Source: Chloroflexota bacterium (GTDB taxonomy: Bacteria > Chloroflexota > Limnocylindria > QHBO01). Taken from it: DNA of 64,000 nucleotides. Below, one piece after another: positions 1-8,250 of the stretch. The stretch spans positions 124,001-188,000 of the forward strand of contig JAILWI010000003.1 of assembly GCA_025699005.1 (NCBI GenBank). Reading direction: 5' to 3'. The translations under genes were made by a program, and so were the position numbers. Under the pieces are notes generated by a model. It saw only the letters and a program-made list of their open reading frames with translations, searched no databases and was not told where the DNA came from. Each line of letters begins with the position of its first letter. Position 1 is the stretch's first letter.

Positions 1-4
1 CGCC

Positions 5-211
5 TCAGCTCCCGGCAGGGGTATCTCCCTGACGATCGGCCTCGGGCTCGCCCGGCATCCCCGTTTCGGGAATCGGATCGTCCATGTCACCGGTCGGCGG
101 CATCGTGCCGGATCCGCCCGGATAGGCATCGTCGCCGATCGGATCGCCGGCGTCGCGTTCGGGCCGGTCGAGCGGGCCGCTGCCCGGCTGCTGCGGGTCC
201 TGATGTGTCAT
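5..211 (-). CDS. Small disordered acidic protein
   Basis: Predicted 68-aa protein rich in Pro, Gly, Asp and Glu, with almost no hydrophobic core, so probably intrinsically disordered. The start is the ATG at 211; the longer ORF to 1018 is a shadow across paaD and paaC. It lies 41 bp downstream of paaD on the same strand and may be co-transcribed, but nothing links it to phenylacetate metabolism. Its composition resembles the acidic protein at 56267-56653, although I see no alignable domain. Function unknown. Confidence 0.5.
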   Translation of the reverse strand: MTHQDPQQPGSGPLDRPERDAGDPIGDDAYPGGSGTMPPTGDMDDPIPETGMPGEPEADRQGDTPAGS

Positions 212-252
212 GCGGTCCCGACAGCAATCTTCGAGCCAGCTGCCATGAGTGC

Positions 253-774
253 TCAGACCCGCTTGAACTGCTCGAACGGCTGGCGGCACGCGCTGCAGTG
301 GTAGATCGCCCGGCACAGCGTGGGGCCGAACGGGTTGTCGAGCCGGGTGTCGGACGATCCGCAGTACGGGCATTCGGCGACCGGGAGGGTCGCCAGGTCC
401 TCGATGCCGATGAGTCCCACCGGGCCGGGTGGCAGCGGCGCTGGAGGCGCGAAGCCTGACCGACGCAGGCGCTCCCGCCCACGCTCCGAGATCCGATCGC
501 TCGTCCACGGCGGGTCGAACGTGACGTCGACGATCACCGAGTCGGCGAGCTCCAGCGCATCGAGGCGCTCGGTGATCTCCTGTCGCATCACGTCGATCGC
601 CGGGCAGCCGACGAAGGTCGGCAGCAGCTGGACGCGAAGCCGGCCATCCTCGAACGCCACGCCGCCGATGACGCCGAGGTCGACCACGCTGATGGCGGGG
701 ATCTCCGGATCGGGGATCTCCGCCAGCTCGGCCCAGACGCGGGCCTCCGCCTCGGGTCGAGTCTCGATCACCAC
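253..774 (-). CDS. paaD: Phenylacetyl-CoA epoxidase maturation subunit PaaD
   Basis: 173-aa protein with an N-terminal MIP18/DUF59-type domain (DPEIPAISVVDLG, then TFVGCPAIDVM with the conserved Cys) and a C-terminal four-Cys zinc-ribbon-like part (ECPYCGSSDT ... CRAIYHCSACR). This is the PaaD layout; family knowledge links it to Fe-S or metal maturation of the epoxidase rather than catalysis. The GTG at 774 (a second GTG lies at 771) overlaps the paaC stop by a few bases, so translation is probably coupled. It is the last recognisable gene of the cluster; no paaE reductase is present inside the window. Confidence 0.9.
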   Translation of the reverse strand: MVIETRPEAEARVWAELAEIPDPEIPAISVVDLGVIGGVAFEDGRLRVQLLPTFVGCPAIDVMRQEITERLDALELADSVIVDVTFDPPWTSDRISERGRERLRRSGFAPPAPLPPGPVGLIGIEDLATLPVAECPYCGSSDTRLDNPFGPTLCRAIYHCSACRQPFEQFKRV

Positions 775-1550
775 AGCGCGCCCTCCTCCGAGCCGGAGAC
801 GCGGGTGAACTCGCCGTGCAGCCACGCGAAGTCGTCGGTCCGACGGGTGCGTCCCCCGGCATCGGGCGATGCCGCCGGCAGCTCGCCCGTGATCGGCTCG
901 AGGACCGGTCGCACACGCTCGAGCCATGCCGCATGCAGCTCGGGCATCGGCTTGGGGAGCCATCCCTCGCGATCCAGGCCCTCGCCGGCCCCGAGCGGGG
1001 CGAACACCTGCTGGGCATCGGGCCAGAGCTGGCGGAGCGACTCGGCGAAGCGGCGACGGCCGTCCTCGGCGCCGTCCGCCAGGCGGCGCAGCCACGCGTC
1101 CGCGTGAAGCAGGTGGTAGGTCTCCTCGCGTCGCATCTTCCCGGCGAGGGCAGCCAGCCCCGGGTGAGCGGATGCGGCGACGGCCGTCAGCCGCACCGCA
1201 TCGGCCGTCTCGTACAGGTAGCGACGGGCAGCACTGAACGCCCAGTCCCCGCGCGCGTGGTTCAGCAGCGCCGCGTGCCGGTAGTCGGCGATTGAGCGGC
1301 CGAACGCGATGCGATCCGCATCGTCGTCGGTGAGCTCGGCCAGGAGCTCGTAGAGGGCCTTGGCATGGCCGATCTCGTCCTGGGCGATCGAGCTCGTCGC
1401 CACGTCCTCCTCGAGCATCGGCGCGATGCCGGTCCACTCGGAGTCCCAGAAGCCGATGATGAACTCGTCGTCGGCCAGCGACAGCACCAGCTCCGCCAGC
1501 GCATCGCGGGCGCCGGGATCGAGGGCGGGTGCCACCGATTCCGTGGTCAC
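768..1550 (-). CDS. paaC: Phenylacetyl-CoA epoxidase structural subunit PaaC
   Basis: 260-aa ferritin-like protein that pairs with PaaA in the multicomponent monooxygenase converting phenylacetyl-CoA to the ring epoxide. Visible features are paired helices with the carboxylate/His pattern QDEIGHAKALY and REETYHLLHAD. In the family PaaC is the structural, non-catalytic partner. The GTG at 1550 overlaps the paaB TGA (GTGA), which is preferred to the ORF-track start at 1697 because the latter would run far into paaB. Third of four tightly coupled genes. Confidence 0.93.
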   Translation of the reverse strand: MTTESVAPALDPGARDALAELVLSLADDEFIIGFWDSEWTGIAPMLEEDVATSSIAQDEIGHAKALYELLAELTDDDADRIAFGRSIADYRHAALLNHARGDWAFSAARRYLYETADAVRLTAVAASAHPGLAALAGKMRREETYHLLHADAWLRRLADGAEDGRRRFAESLRQLWPDAQQVFAPLGAGEGLDREGWLPKPMPELHAAWLERVRPVLEPITGELPAASPDAGGRTRRTDDFAWLHGEFTRVSGSEEGALW

Positions 1551-1843
1551 GTCGCGTCGCCCCGGGCACGCTCCTTGGCCCTCTCGAGCTTGTGCTTGAT
1601 GATGTAGCCGCCGGGACGCTTGTGCGAGCGATCGAACGGCGGCTTCAGAAGGTCGGGATCGTCGAGCTCGGTGACAGCGTCGCGTGGCACGACCCACAGA
1701 CGATGGGACTCACCGCGGCGGCCGTAGAACTCGCGTGCGTAGTGGACGGCCAGCTCCTCGTCAGGTGCGTTGACGTTCCCGGCGTGCACCATCGGATCCC
1801 CTTCGTCCTCCTGCCGGAAGACCTCCCAGACTCGCTCGGTCAC
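1547..1843 (-). CDS. paaB: Phenylacetyl-CoA epoxidase subunit PaaB
   Basis: 98-aa small subunit of the phenylacetyl-CoA epoxidase complex. The sequence begins TERVWEVFRQEDEGDPMVHAGNV, typical of PaaB, and continues through HYAREFYGRRGES. Length matches the family (about 95 aa). It starts 13 bp after paaA and its stop overlaps the paaC GTG. In the family PaaB bridges PaaAC heterodimers; the operon order A-B-C-D is the usual one. Confidence 0.95.
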   Translation of the reverse strand: MTERVWEVFRQEDEGDPMVHAGNVNAPDEELAVHYAREFYGRRGESHRLWVVPRDAVTELDDPDLLKPPFDRSHKRPGGYIIKHKLERAKERARGDAT

Positions 1844-1856
1844 CGGCTCACCGCGG

Positions 1857-2816
1857 TCAGGCGGCGGCCGTCGCGCTTCCGAGGAGTGCGTCGCGAACCC
1901 ACTGGGTTTCGGCGAAGTTGACCCGACGGAACTCGAGACGCTCCTCGGACGCCGGCCCGTGCCCGGTGACCACGGACTTGAGCCCGGCCCAGTCGGGCTC
2001 GGTGTAATGCCAGCGGCCCTCGTCCGGGTCGTGGCGGAGCTCCGGGTCGGGAATGCTCAGGCCGAGCTCGAGGATGCGCGGCACGTAGATCGAGAGGAAC
2101 TCCTGCCGCAGCTGCTCGTTGTTCTTCGACTTGATCTTCCAGTGAAGGTCCTTGTCCTTCGCCGGGTCCGTCGGCGGCCCGTGCATCTGCATCAGCGGAC
2201 CCCACCAGCGATCGAGCGCCTCCTGGACCATGGCACGCTGGGAAGTGGTGCCGTTCATCAGCGTCAGCACGACATCCCGGCCGTGCATGATGTGGACGGA
2301 CTCTTCCCAGCAGATCTTCTTCATCGTTCGCGCATAGGGCGCGTACGACGAGTCGCGAAGCGCCTGCTGGCTCACGATGGCGGCCGCGTCCACGAGCCAG
2401 GCGATGATCCCGACATCCGCCCAGGACTTCGTCGGGTAGTGGAAGACGTTGTGGAACTTCGTTTTCCCGGCGAGGAGATCGGCGAGCATCTCCGTTCGCG
2501 GCTTGCCGAGGTCCTCCGCGACGCGGTACAGGAGCTGCGCGTGCCCGACCTCGTCCTGGATCTTGCTCGTGAGGGCGAGCTTCCGGCGCAGGTTCGGAGC
2601 GCGCATGATCCAGTCGCGTTCGGGCAGGACGCCCATGAGCTCGGAGTTGGCGTGCATCTCCACGAACTTCAGGACGGCGGCCCGATACTCGTCGGGCATC
2701 CAGTCGTCGGCCTCGACCTTGCCTCCGCTTCCGACGTGCGCGAAGAACGCGTCGGCATCCCCCGCCGCGTAGCGCTGGGGTCCGCCGAGGGGCTGGATCG
2801 TATCGGCGTCGTTCAT
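1857..2816 (-). CDS. paaA: Phenylacetyl-CoA epoxidase catalytic subunit PaaA
   Basis: 319-aa di-iron monooxygenase subunit that binds phenylacetyl-CoA and inserts oxygen into the ring. Carboxylate/His ligands are visible in SKIQDEVGHAQLLY and ICWEESVHIMHGRD. The ORF track starts at a TTG (2837); I choose the ATG at 2816 because a TACCCT box (2826-2831, minus strand) lies 9 nt upstream, predicting a leaderless message, and because PaaA proteins are close to this length. First gene of the paaABCD operon. Confidence 0.95.
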   Translation of the reverse strand: MNDADTIQPLGGPQRYAAGDADAFFAHVGSGGKVEADDWMPDEYRAAVLKFVEMHANSELMGVLPERDWIMRAPNLRRKLALTSKIQDEVGHAQLLYRVAEDLGKPRTEMLADLLAGKTKFHNVFHYPTKSWADVGIIAWLVDAAAIVSQQALRDSSYAPYARTMKKICWEESVHIMHGRDVVLTLMNGTTSQRAMVQEALDRWWGPLMQMHGPPTDPAKDKDLHWKIKSKNNEQLRQEFLSIYVPRILELGLSIPDPELRHDPDEGRWHYTEPDWAGLKSVVTGHGPASEERLEFRRVNFAETQWVRDALLGSATAAA

Positions 2817-2855
2817 GGTCGAATCAGGGTACTGCAAGTGCCGTGCAACGGTCGA

Positions 2856-3098
2856 TCAGTCATGAGGCGCACGCCGAAGCGGACGGTGCCACCGGTCATA
2901 CGCCTCCTTCGGCGTTGCGTTCACCTCCAGGGTGCCGCCCCCGGCCGTGATCTCCGGGCGCGGAACGTACAGGTCGACCGGAATCAGCCCCGCGGTGCGC
3001 ACGAGCAGGTAGTCCGCGAACACGGCGTCGACGGTGCCGATGCGTGCCCCCGAGCGCCCTCGCACACGAGCGCCCGGCTTCGGGTCGATTGCCTCCAT
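2856..3098 (-). CDS. PRC-barrel-like (DUF2171-type) small protein
   Basis: 80-aa protein with a short beta-barrel pattern: GARVRGRSGARIGTVDAVFADYLLVR followed by LIPVDLYVPRPEI. This resembles DUF2171/PRC-barrel-like small proteins, whose function is not known. A TACCCT box (3106-3111, minus) sits 7 nt upstream of the ATG with no Shine-Dalgarno, so the message is probably leaderless. It sits just upstream of paaA on the same strand, but paaA appears to have its own box. Confidence 0.6.
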   Translation of the reverse strand: MEAIDPKPGARVRGRSGARIGTVDAVFADYLLVRTAGLIPVDLYVPRPEITAGGGTLEVNATPKEAYDRWHRPLRRAPHD

Positions 3099-3122
3099 CG
3101 GCGCTAGGGTAACGGGCCGACG

Positions 3123-3359
3123 TCAGTGCCGCCGATGGATTCGATCGGTCAGCCTGCGCCAGCTCGTCTGGTAGGGAGTCAGCCCCGCGCGTTCGTTCCC
3201 GTCCACCGATTCGGTGAGACGCTCGAGATCCTCGAGCGGCACGAGCGCTCCCACGGCGCGACCGTGACGCGTGAGAACGATGCGTTCACGACGTCGCGCG
3301 ACGTGCTCGACGACGCCGCTCAGGTGCTCGCGCAGAGCCGAGATCGAGATGCAGCGCAT
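3123..3359 (-). CDS. Orphan Phd/YefM-family antitoxin-like protein
   Basis: 78-aa protein with the Phd/YefM N-terminal fold: ISISALREHLSGVVEHVARRRERIVLTRHGRAVGALVPLEDLERL. Family members bind DNA through this domain and neutralise a partner toxin with the C-terminal tail. The tail here is basic (WRRLTDRIHRRH) and no toxin ORF (RelE, Doc, PIN) is adjacent on either side. A GGGAGG site 6 nt upstream supports the ATG at 3359. It could be a solitary regulator or the remnant of a toxin-antitoxin pair. Confidence 0.75.
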   Translation of the reverse strand: MRCISISALREHLSGVVEHVARRRERIVLTRHGRAVGALVPLEDLERLTESVDGNERAGLTPYQTSWRRLTDRIHRRH

Positions 3360-3522
3360 GGTGTCCTCCCGGCGCCCACTCCCTGCATTGCCCGTGCCCG
3401 GTTTTGTACGAAACGGGACGCCGTGTCACGGATTCCACACACGGCGCGCGTCGGATGGCACGCCGGCTGCCGCCCGCTGACGCCCGCCGGCCCGCCCTCG
3501 GCGGACCGCCATCAGCACCCAC

Positions 3523-3528
3523 AGGAGG
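3523..3528 (+). promoter_or_regulatory. Strong Shine-Dalgarno of the subtilase gene
   Basis: AGGAGG lies 10 nt before the ATG at 3539 and so decides that start. An ATG immediately after the motif (3529) is in another frame and too close to be used. Such clear sites are uncommon in this window, where many other genes look leaderless. Confidence 0.7.
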
Positions 3529-3538
3529 ATGAACCCGG

Positions 3539-5101
<1,563 letters not shown>

Positions 5102-5111
5102 GCCGAGAAGC

Positions 5112-6065
5112 CTAGCTGGCTCCTCCTCCACCTCGATGGCCCGTCGGATCCGTCCGGCGGGCCATCGGCGTCAGGCCCGCGACGTCGAGCTGCCAGGCGC
5201 CGATCGTGACGGTCAGCGGGAGCGCGCCGAACGGCTCACCGTCCAGGTGGGCGAGCGTCGCCGATTCGCCGTCGACCACGACCCGGCGACCGCGGCCCAT
5301 CGACACCATGGGATGCCGTACGTGCGTGCCGCGGTAAAGGTTCGGCAGCTCGCGGATCGCGGTGAACCGCGAGACATCGCCGACCACGCAGACGTCGAGG
5401 AGGCCGTCGTCGACCCTGGCGCTCGGGGCGATGCGCATCCCGGCGCCGTAGAACGGCCCATTGGCGATCGCCACGAACAGAACGCGCTGGGCCCGACGCT
5501 GCCCGTCGATCGTGACCTCCACCTCGTCGTTCCGGAGCCGGCGCAGCTCGGCGAGCGTGGCCGCGAGGTATCCGGCGCGACCCGACTGCCACCACCGTCG
5601 TCGGGCCATGCTTGCCGCGACCCGCGCGTCGAATCCGATGCCGCCGGCCGAGGCGAACCAGCGCTCGGCACCGTCGCCGTTGCGCGCCGAAGCGACGTCC
5701 ACCGGGCGCGTGGCGTGACCCACGGCGACCCGCCACGCGCGCTCCAGGTCGGTCGGCAGGTGAAGCCCGCGGGCGAGGTCGTTCCCGGACCCCATCGGCA
5801 TGATGCCGAGCTCCAGCGGACCCCCGCCGGCCGCGATGCCGTTGAGGACTTCCTGGACGGTGCCGTCGCCGCCGACGGCGATCACGCGCCCGAAGCCCTC
5901 CTGGTGGGCCGAGGCCGCGATCCGCTCGACGTCACCGCGGCGCCCGGCGACCTCGAGGCCGGCGTCGGGGCGGGCGCGAAGCCGATCGTGGATCCAGCGC
6001 GCAGCGCGGCCGGCCCGCCCCCCGCCGGCCGCCGGATTGACGATGACGAGTGGAGCGTCCGCCAC
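5112..6065 (-). CDS. Diacylglycerol/sphingosine-kinase-family lipid kinase
   Basis: 317-aa protein with the DAGK catalytic signature: IVNPAAGGGRAGR nucleotide loop at the N-terminus, AVGGDGTVQEVLNGI, PMGSGNDLARGL and DDGLLDVCVV. Members phosphorylate a lipid hydroxyl using ATP at the inner membrane face, in phospholipid turnover or specialised lipid synthesis; the substrate cannot be read from sequence. I choose the GTG at 6065; the 582-aa ORF is an extension antisense to the SGNH gene. A CACAAT box 6 nt upstream may make it leaderless. Divergent from the SGNH hydrolase gene. Confidence 0.9.
   Translation of the reverse strand: MADAPLVIVNPAAGGGRAGRAARWIHDRLRARPDAGLEVAGRRGDVERIAASAHQEGFGRVIAVGGDGTVQEVLNGIAAGGGPLELGIMPMGSGNDLARGLHLPTDLERAWRVAVGHATRPVDVASARNGDGAERWFASAGGIGFDARVAASMARRRWWQSGRAGYLAATLAELRRLRNDEVEVTIDGQRRAQRVLFVAIANGPFYGAGMRIAPSARVDDGLLDVCVVGDVSRFTAIRELPNLYRGTHVRHPMVSMGRGRRVVVDGESATLAHLDGEPFGALPLTVTIGAWQLDVAGLTPMARRTDPTGHRGGGGAS
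5137..5164. terminator. Possible terminator hairpin after the subtilase
   Basis: TGGCCCG at 5137-5143 pairs with CGGGCCA at 5158-5164, and the inner TCGGA/TCCGG bases extend the stem to about 12 bp around a TCCG loop. It lies within the last codons of the convergent lipid kinase gene. No T-run follows, so termination is uncertain. Confidence 0.35.
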
Positions 6066-6119
6066 GAGCGCATTGTGCGCGATTCGCGCCGTCCGAGCGG
6101 TCGCGTTACCGTGCAGCGC

Positions 6120-6941
6120 ATGACCTCGCTTCTGTTCGCGATCGCCCGGATCATCGGCGCGACGGCGGGCGCATTCGCCGGGATCGTGGCGGTCCAGCTC
6201 ATGCGGCTCCGTCGACGGCGGTTCCTGCCAGGCTGGCCCGGCTTCGCGATCGCCCACGTCGTCGAGCCCCGCGGCGGTCGGAGGGGCACCGACGAGCCGC
6301 TCGCGCTGCTCGTGCTCGGCGACTCCACCACGGCCGGTGTCGGGGTGGAGCGGCCCGAGGACTCCCTCCCCTACCGGCTGGCCCAGCGACTCGCCGATGC
6401 GGAGCATCGTGCCGTGCGCGTGGTGAGCCACGGATGGGCGGGAGCTCGCGTCGCCGATCTCCCCCGGGATCAGATTCCGCGCTCGCTCGGTCCGCGCCGT
6501 CCCAGCGATCGTGGCCCGTTCCTCGCCCAGGCCGACGTCGTGGCGATCGTCGTCGGCGCGAACGATGCGACGCACAACACGCCTCCCGGCCGGTTCCGAA
6601 GCGACCTGCGGACCACCCTGGACGACGTCCGCCGGCACGCCCCCACCGCGCGCCTGGTTCTCGCCGGCATCCCGGCCTTCCGGGGAGCGCTGCCGGCACT
6701 CGAGCCGCTCATCTTCCTCGCCGACCAGTACGCCCGGCTCCTGCGCCCCATCAGCCGGGCCGAGGCGGACCGCGCCGGCGCCGCCTACGCGGATCTCTTC
6801 GCCGACGTCCCGCCGCTCCTGGCCGGCCGCGCCGGGTTCCTGTCGAGCGACGGGTTCCATCCATCGGCGGTCGGCTATGACGCGTGGGCCGAGGTCATCT
6901 TCGGCGCGCTCGTCGACGACGAGGCCGCGATCGGGGCCTGA
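6120..6941 (+). CDS. Membrane-anchored SGNH/GDSL hydrolase
   Basis: 273-aa esterase or lipase-type hydrolase. An N-terminal hydrophobic segment (residues 3-27) is followed by a basic stretch (RLRRRRFLPGW), so it is probably a signal anchor. SGNH blocks: VLGDSTTAGVGVE (nucleophile Ser), GWAGARV (Gly), VVGANDATH (Asn) and DGFHPSAVGYDAWA (Asp/His). The ATG at 6120 has a TACCGT box 7 nt upstream and no Shine-Dalgarno; the ORF-track start at 5136 is a shadow over the lipid kinase. Substrate unknown; acyl or acetyl esters of lipids or glycans are usual. Confidence 0.88.
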   Translation: MTSLLFAIARIIGATAGAFAGIVAVQLMRLRRRRFLPGWPGFAIAHVVEPRGGRRGTDEPLALLVLGDSTTAGVGVERPEDSLPYRLAQRLADAEHRAVRVVSHGWAGARVADLPRDQIPRSLGPRRPSDRGPFLAQADVVAIVVGANDATHNTPPGRFRSDLRTTLDDVRRHAPTARLVLAGIPAFRGALPALEPLIFLADQYARLLRPISRAEADRAGAAYADLFADVPPLLAGRAGFLSSDGFHPSAVGYDAWAEVIFGALVDDEAAIGA

Positions 6942-7014
6942 TTCGTCCGGCTGGCTTGCCGTGGGCGGTAGCGAGGTGCGATCCTGACGCTACAGCCCGA
7001 TCCGGCAGATCCTT

Positions 7015-8250
7015 GTGCCCACGGGGAATCGCTTGCGTCTCGTCCTTGTCCTTGCCACCGCGCTGGCGACGTTCGTCGCCAGCCTCGGCCTTGCTGCCCC
7101 CGCCAGCGCGTCGACGCCCATCAAGGTCGCGATCATCGTGGGACCGGTCGGCGAGGAGCTCACCCCGGTCTACATCAGCCTGGCCGAGGCGTCGGCCACC
7201 GCCGCCGAGACCCGTGGCGCAATGGTCGCGCGCGCCTACTCACCGAATGCCAGCGCCGAGAACGTCCTGGCCGCGGTCGAGGGCGCGAACATCGTCATCT
7301 ACCTGGGCCACGGGGTGGGGACGCCGAACCCGTACTCCGCCAACCCGAACGTGGCAACCACCAACGGCTGGGGCCTCAACGGGCCGGGCGCGGTCGGCAC
7401 CCACGCCGACTCCTGGCAGGACGGATCGCTCGCTTACTACGGCGAGTCGTGGATCGCCGAGCACGCGAAGCCGGCGCCGGGCTGGGTGATGATCTACTCG
7501 AATGCCTGCTACGCGCCGGGCGCCTCCGAAGGCTTCGACACCGCCGCCGACGAGGCGGTTGCCGCCGCCCGGGTCAGCGCCTACTCGCGCGCACCGCTCG
7601 CCGAGCTCGGCGCATCGGCCTACTTCGCCACCGACTTCTACGAGGGCGCCGCGCACCTCGTGGCCACCATGCTCGACCAGCCGGAGCTGCCGTTCGGCGA
7701 GGTCTTCGCCTCCGAGCCGCGATACCTGGCCGAGGGGCTCACTCGCCTGCCGCACGGGCTCATCGAGGGCGCCGAGACGTGGCTCCATCGGTCGCCGTAC
7801 TTCGAGGGCAAGCTCGATTACTGGTACGCCTTCGCCGGCAACCCGGCGTCGAGCCTCTCGACGACCGTCACCGCGGGCGAGCTGTTGGCGACGGATGCGG
7901 GGCCCGATCTCACGCTCGATCCCGCGGACGGGATCGTTCGTGGCATGGCATCGAGCTACGGCGAGAGCGCCGGATGGGAGGGCCAGGCCACGGTCGCGCT
8001 TCCGGTCGTCATCGGTGGAGGCATCCCGACCGCTGAGCCGTCGTGGGTGCTCGTCTGTGCGGATCGCTGCGCGTCGCTGCCGGTCGTCGACTCGTGCCCG
8101 TGCTACGTCGGCACGGCGGACCAACGGGTCGCCAACCTCTCTCACGCCGCGTGGGCGCTCCTCAGCGACGCGCCGCTCGTGGAGGGCCTCATCCCCGTCG
8201 AGGTTCACCTCACCCCGGTCGCAACGCCCGAGCAACCGCCGGACGCCTAG
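7015..8250 (+). CDS. Secreted protein with caspase-like HG/AC dyad
   Basis: 411-aa exported protein. A Sec signal peptide ends near ASA-STP (about residues 30-34). The segment after it alternates strands and helices and contains hydrophobic-block-HG (NIVIYLGHGVG, His99) and, 66 residues on, hydrophobic-block-AC (WVMIYSNACYAPG, Cys165). This is the catalytic motif order of clan CD cysteine peptidases (caspase, gingipain, CHAT types). The rest has no repeat or domain I recognise; four Cys near the C-terminus (CADRCAS, SCPCYV) could form disulfides. The start is a GTG; a TTG six codons later is an alternative. Proteolytic activity is inference. Confidence 0.6.
   Translation: MPTGNRLRLVLVLATALATFVASLGLAAPASASTPIKVAIIVGPVGEELTPVYISLAEASATAAETRGAMVARAYSPNASAENVLAAVEGANIVIYLGHGVGTPNPYSANPNVATTNGWGLNGPGAVGTHADSWQDGSLAYYGESWIAEHAKPAPGWVMIYSNACYAPGASEGFDTAADEAVAAARVSAYSRAPLAELGASAYFATDFYEGAAHLVATMLDQPELPFGEVFASEPRYLAEGLTRLPHGLIEGAETWLHRSPYFEGKLDYWYAFAGNPASSLSTTVTAGELLATDAGPDLTLDPADGIVRGMASSYGESAGWEGQATVALPVVIGGGIPTAEPSWVLVCADRCASLPVVDSCPCYVGTADQRVANLSHAAWALLSDAPLVEGLIPVEVHLTPVATPEQPPDA

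Noticed and set aside
1770-3107. 445-aa plus-strand ORF
   Set aside because: Antisense to paaA and the DUF2171-like gene; no recognisable fold.
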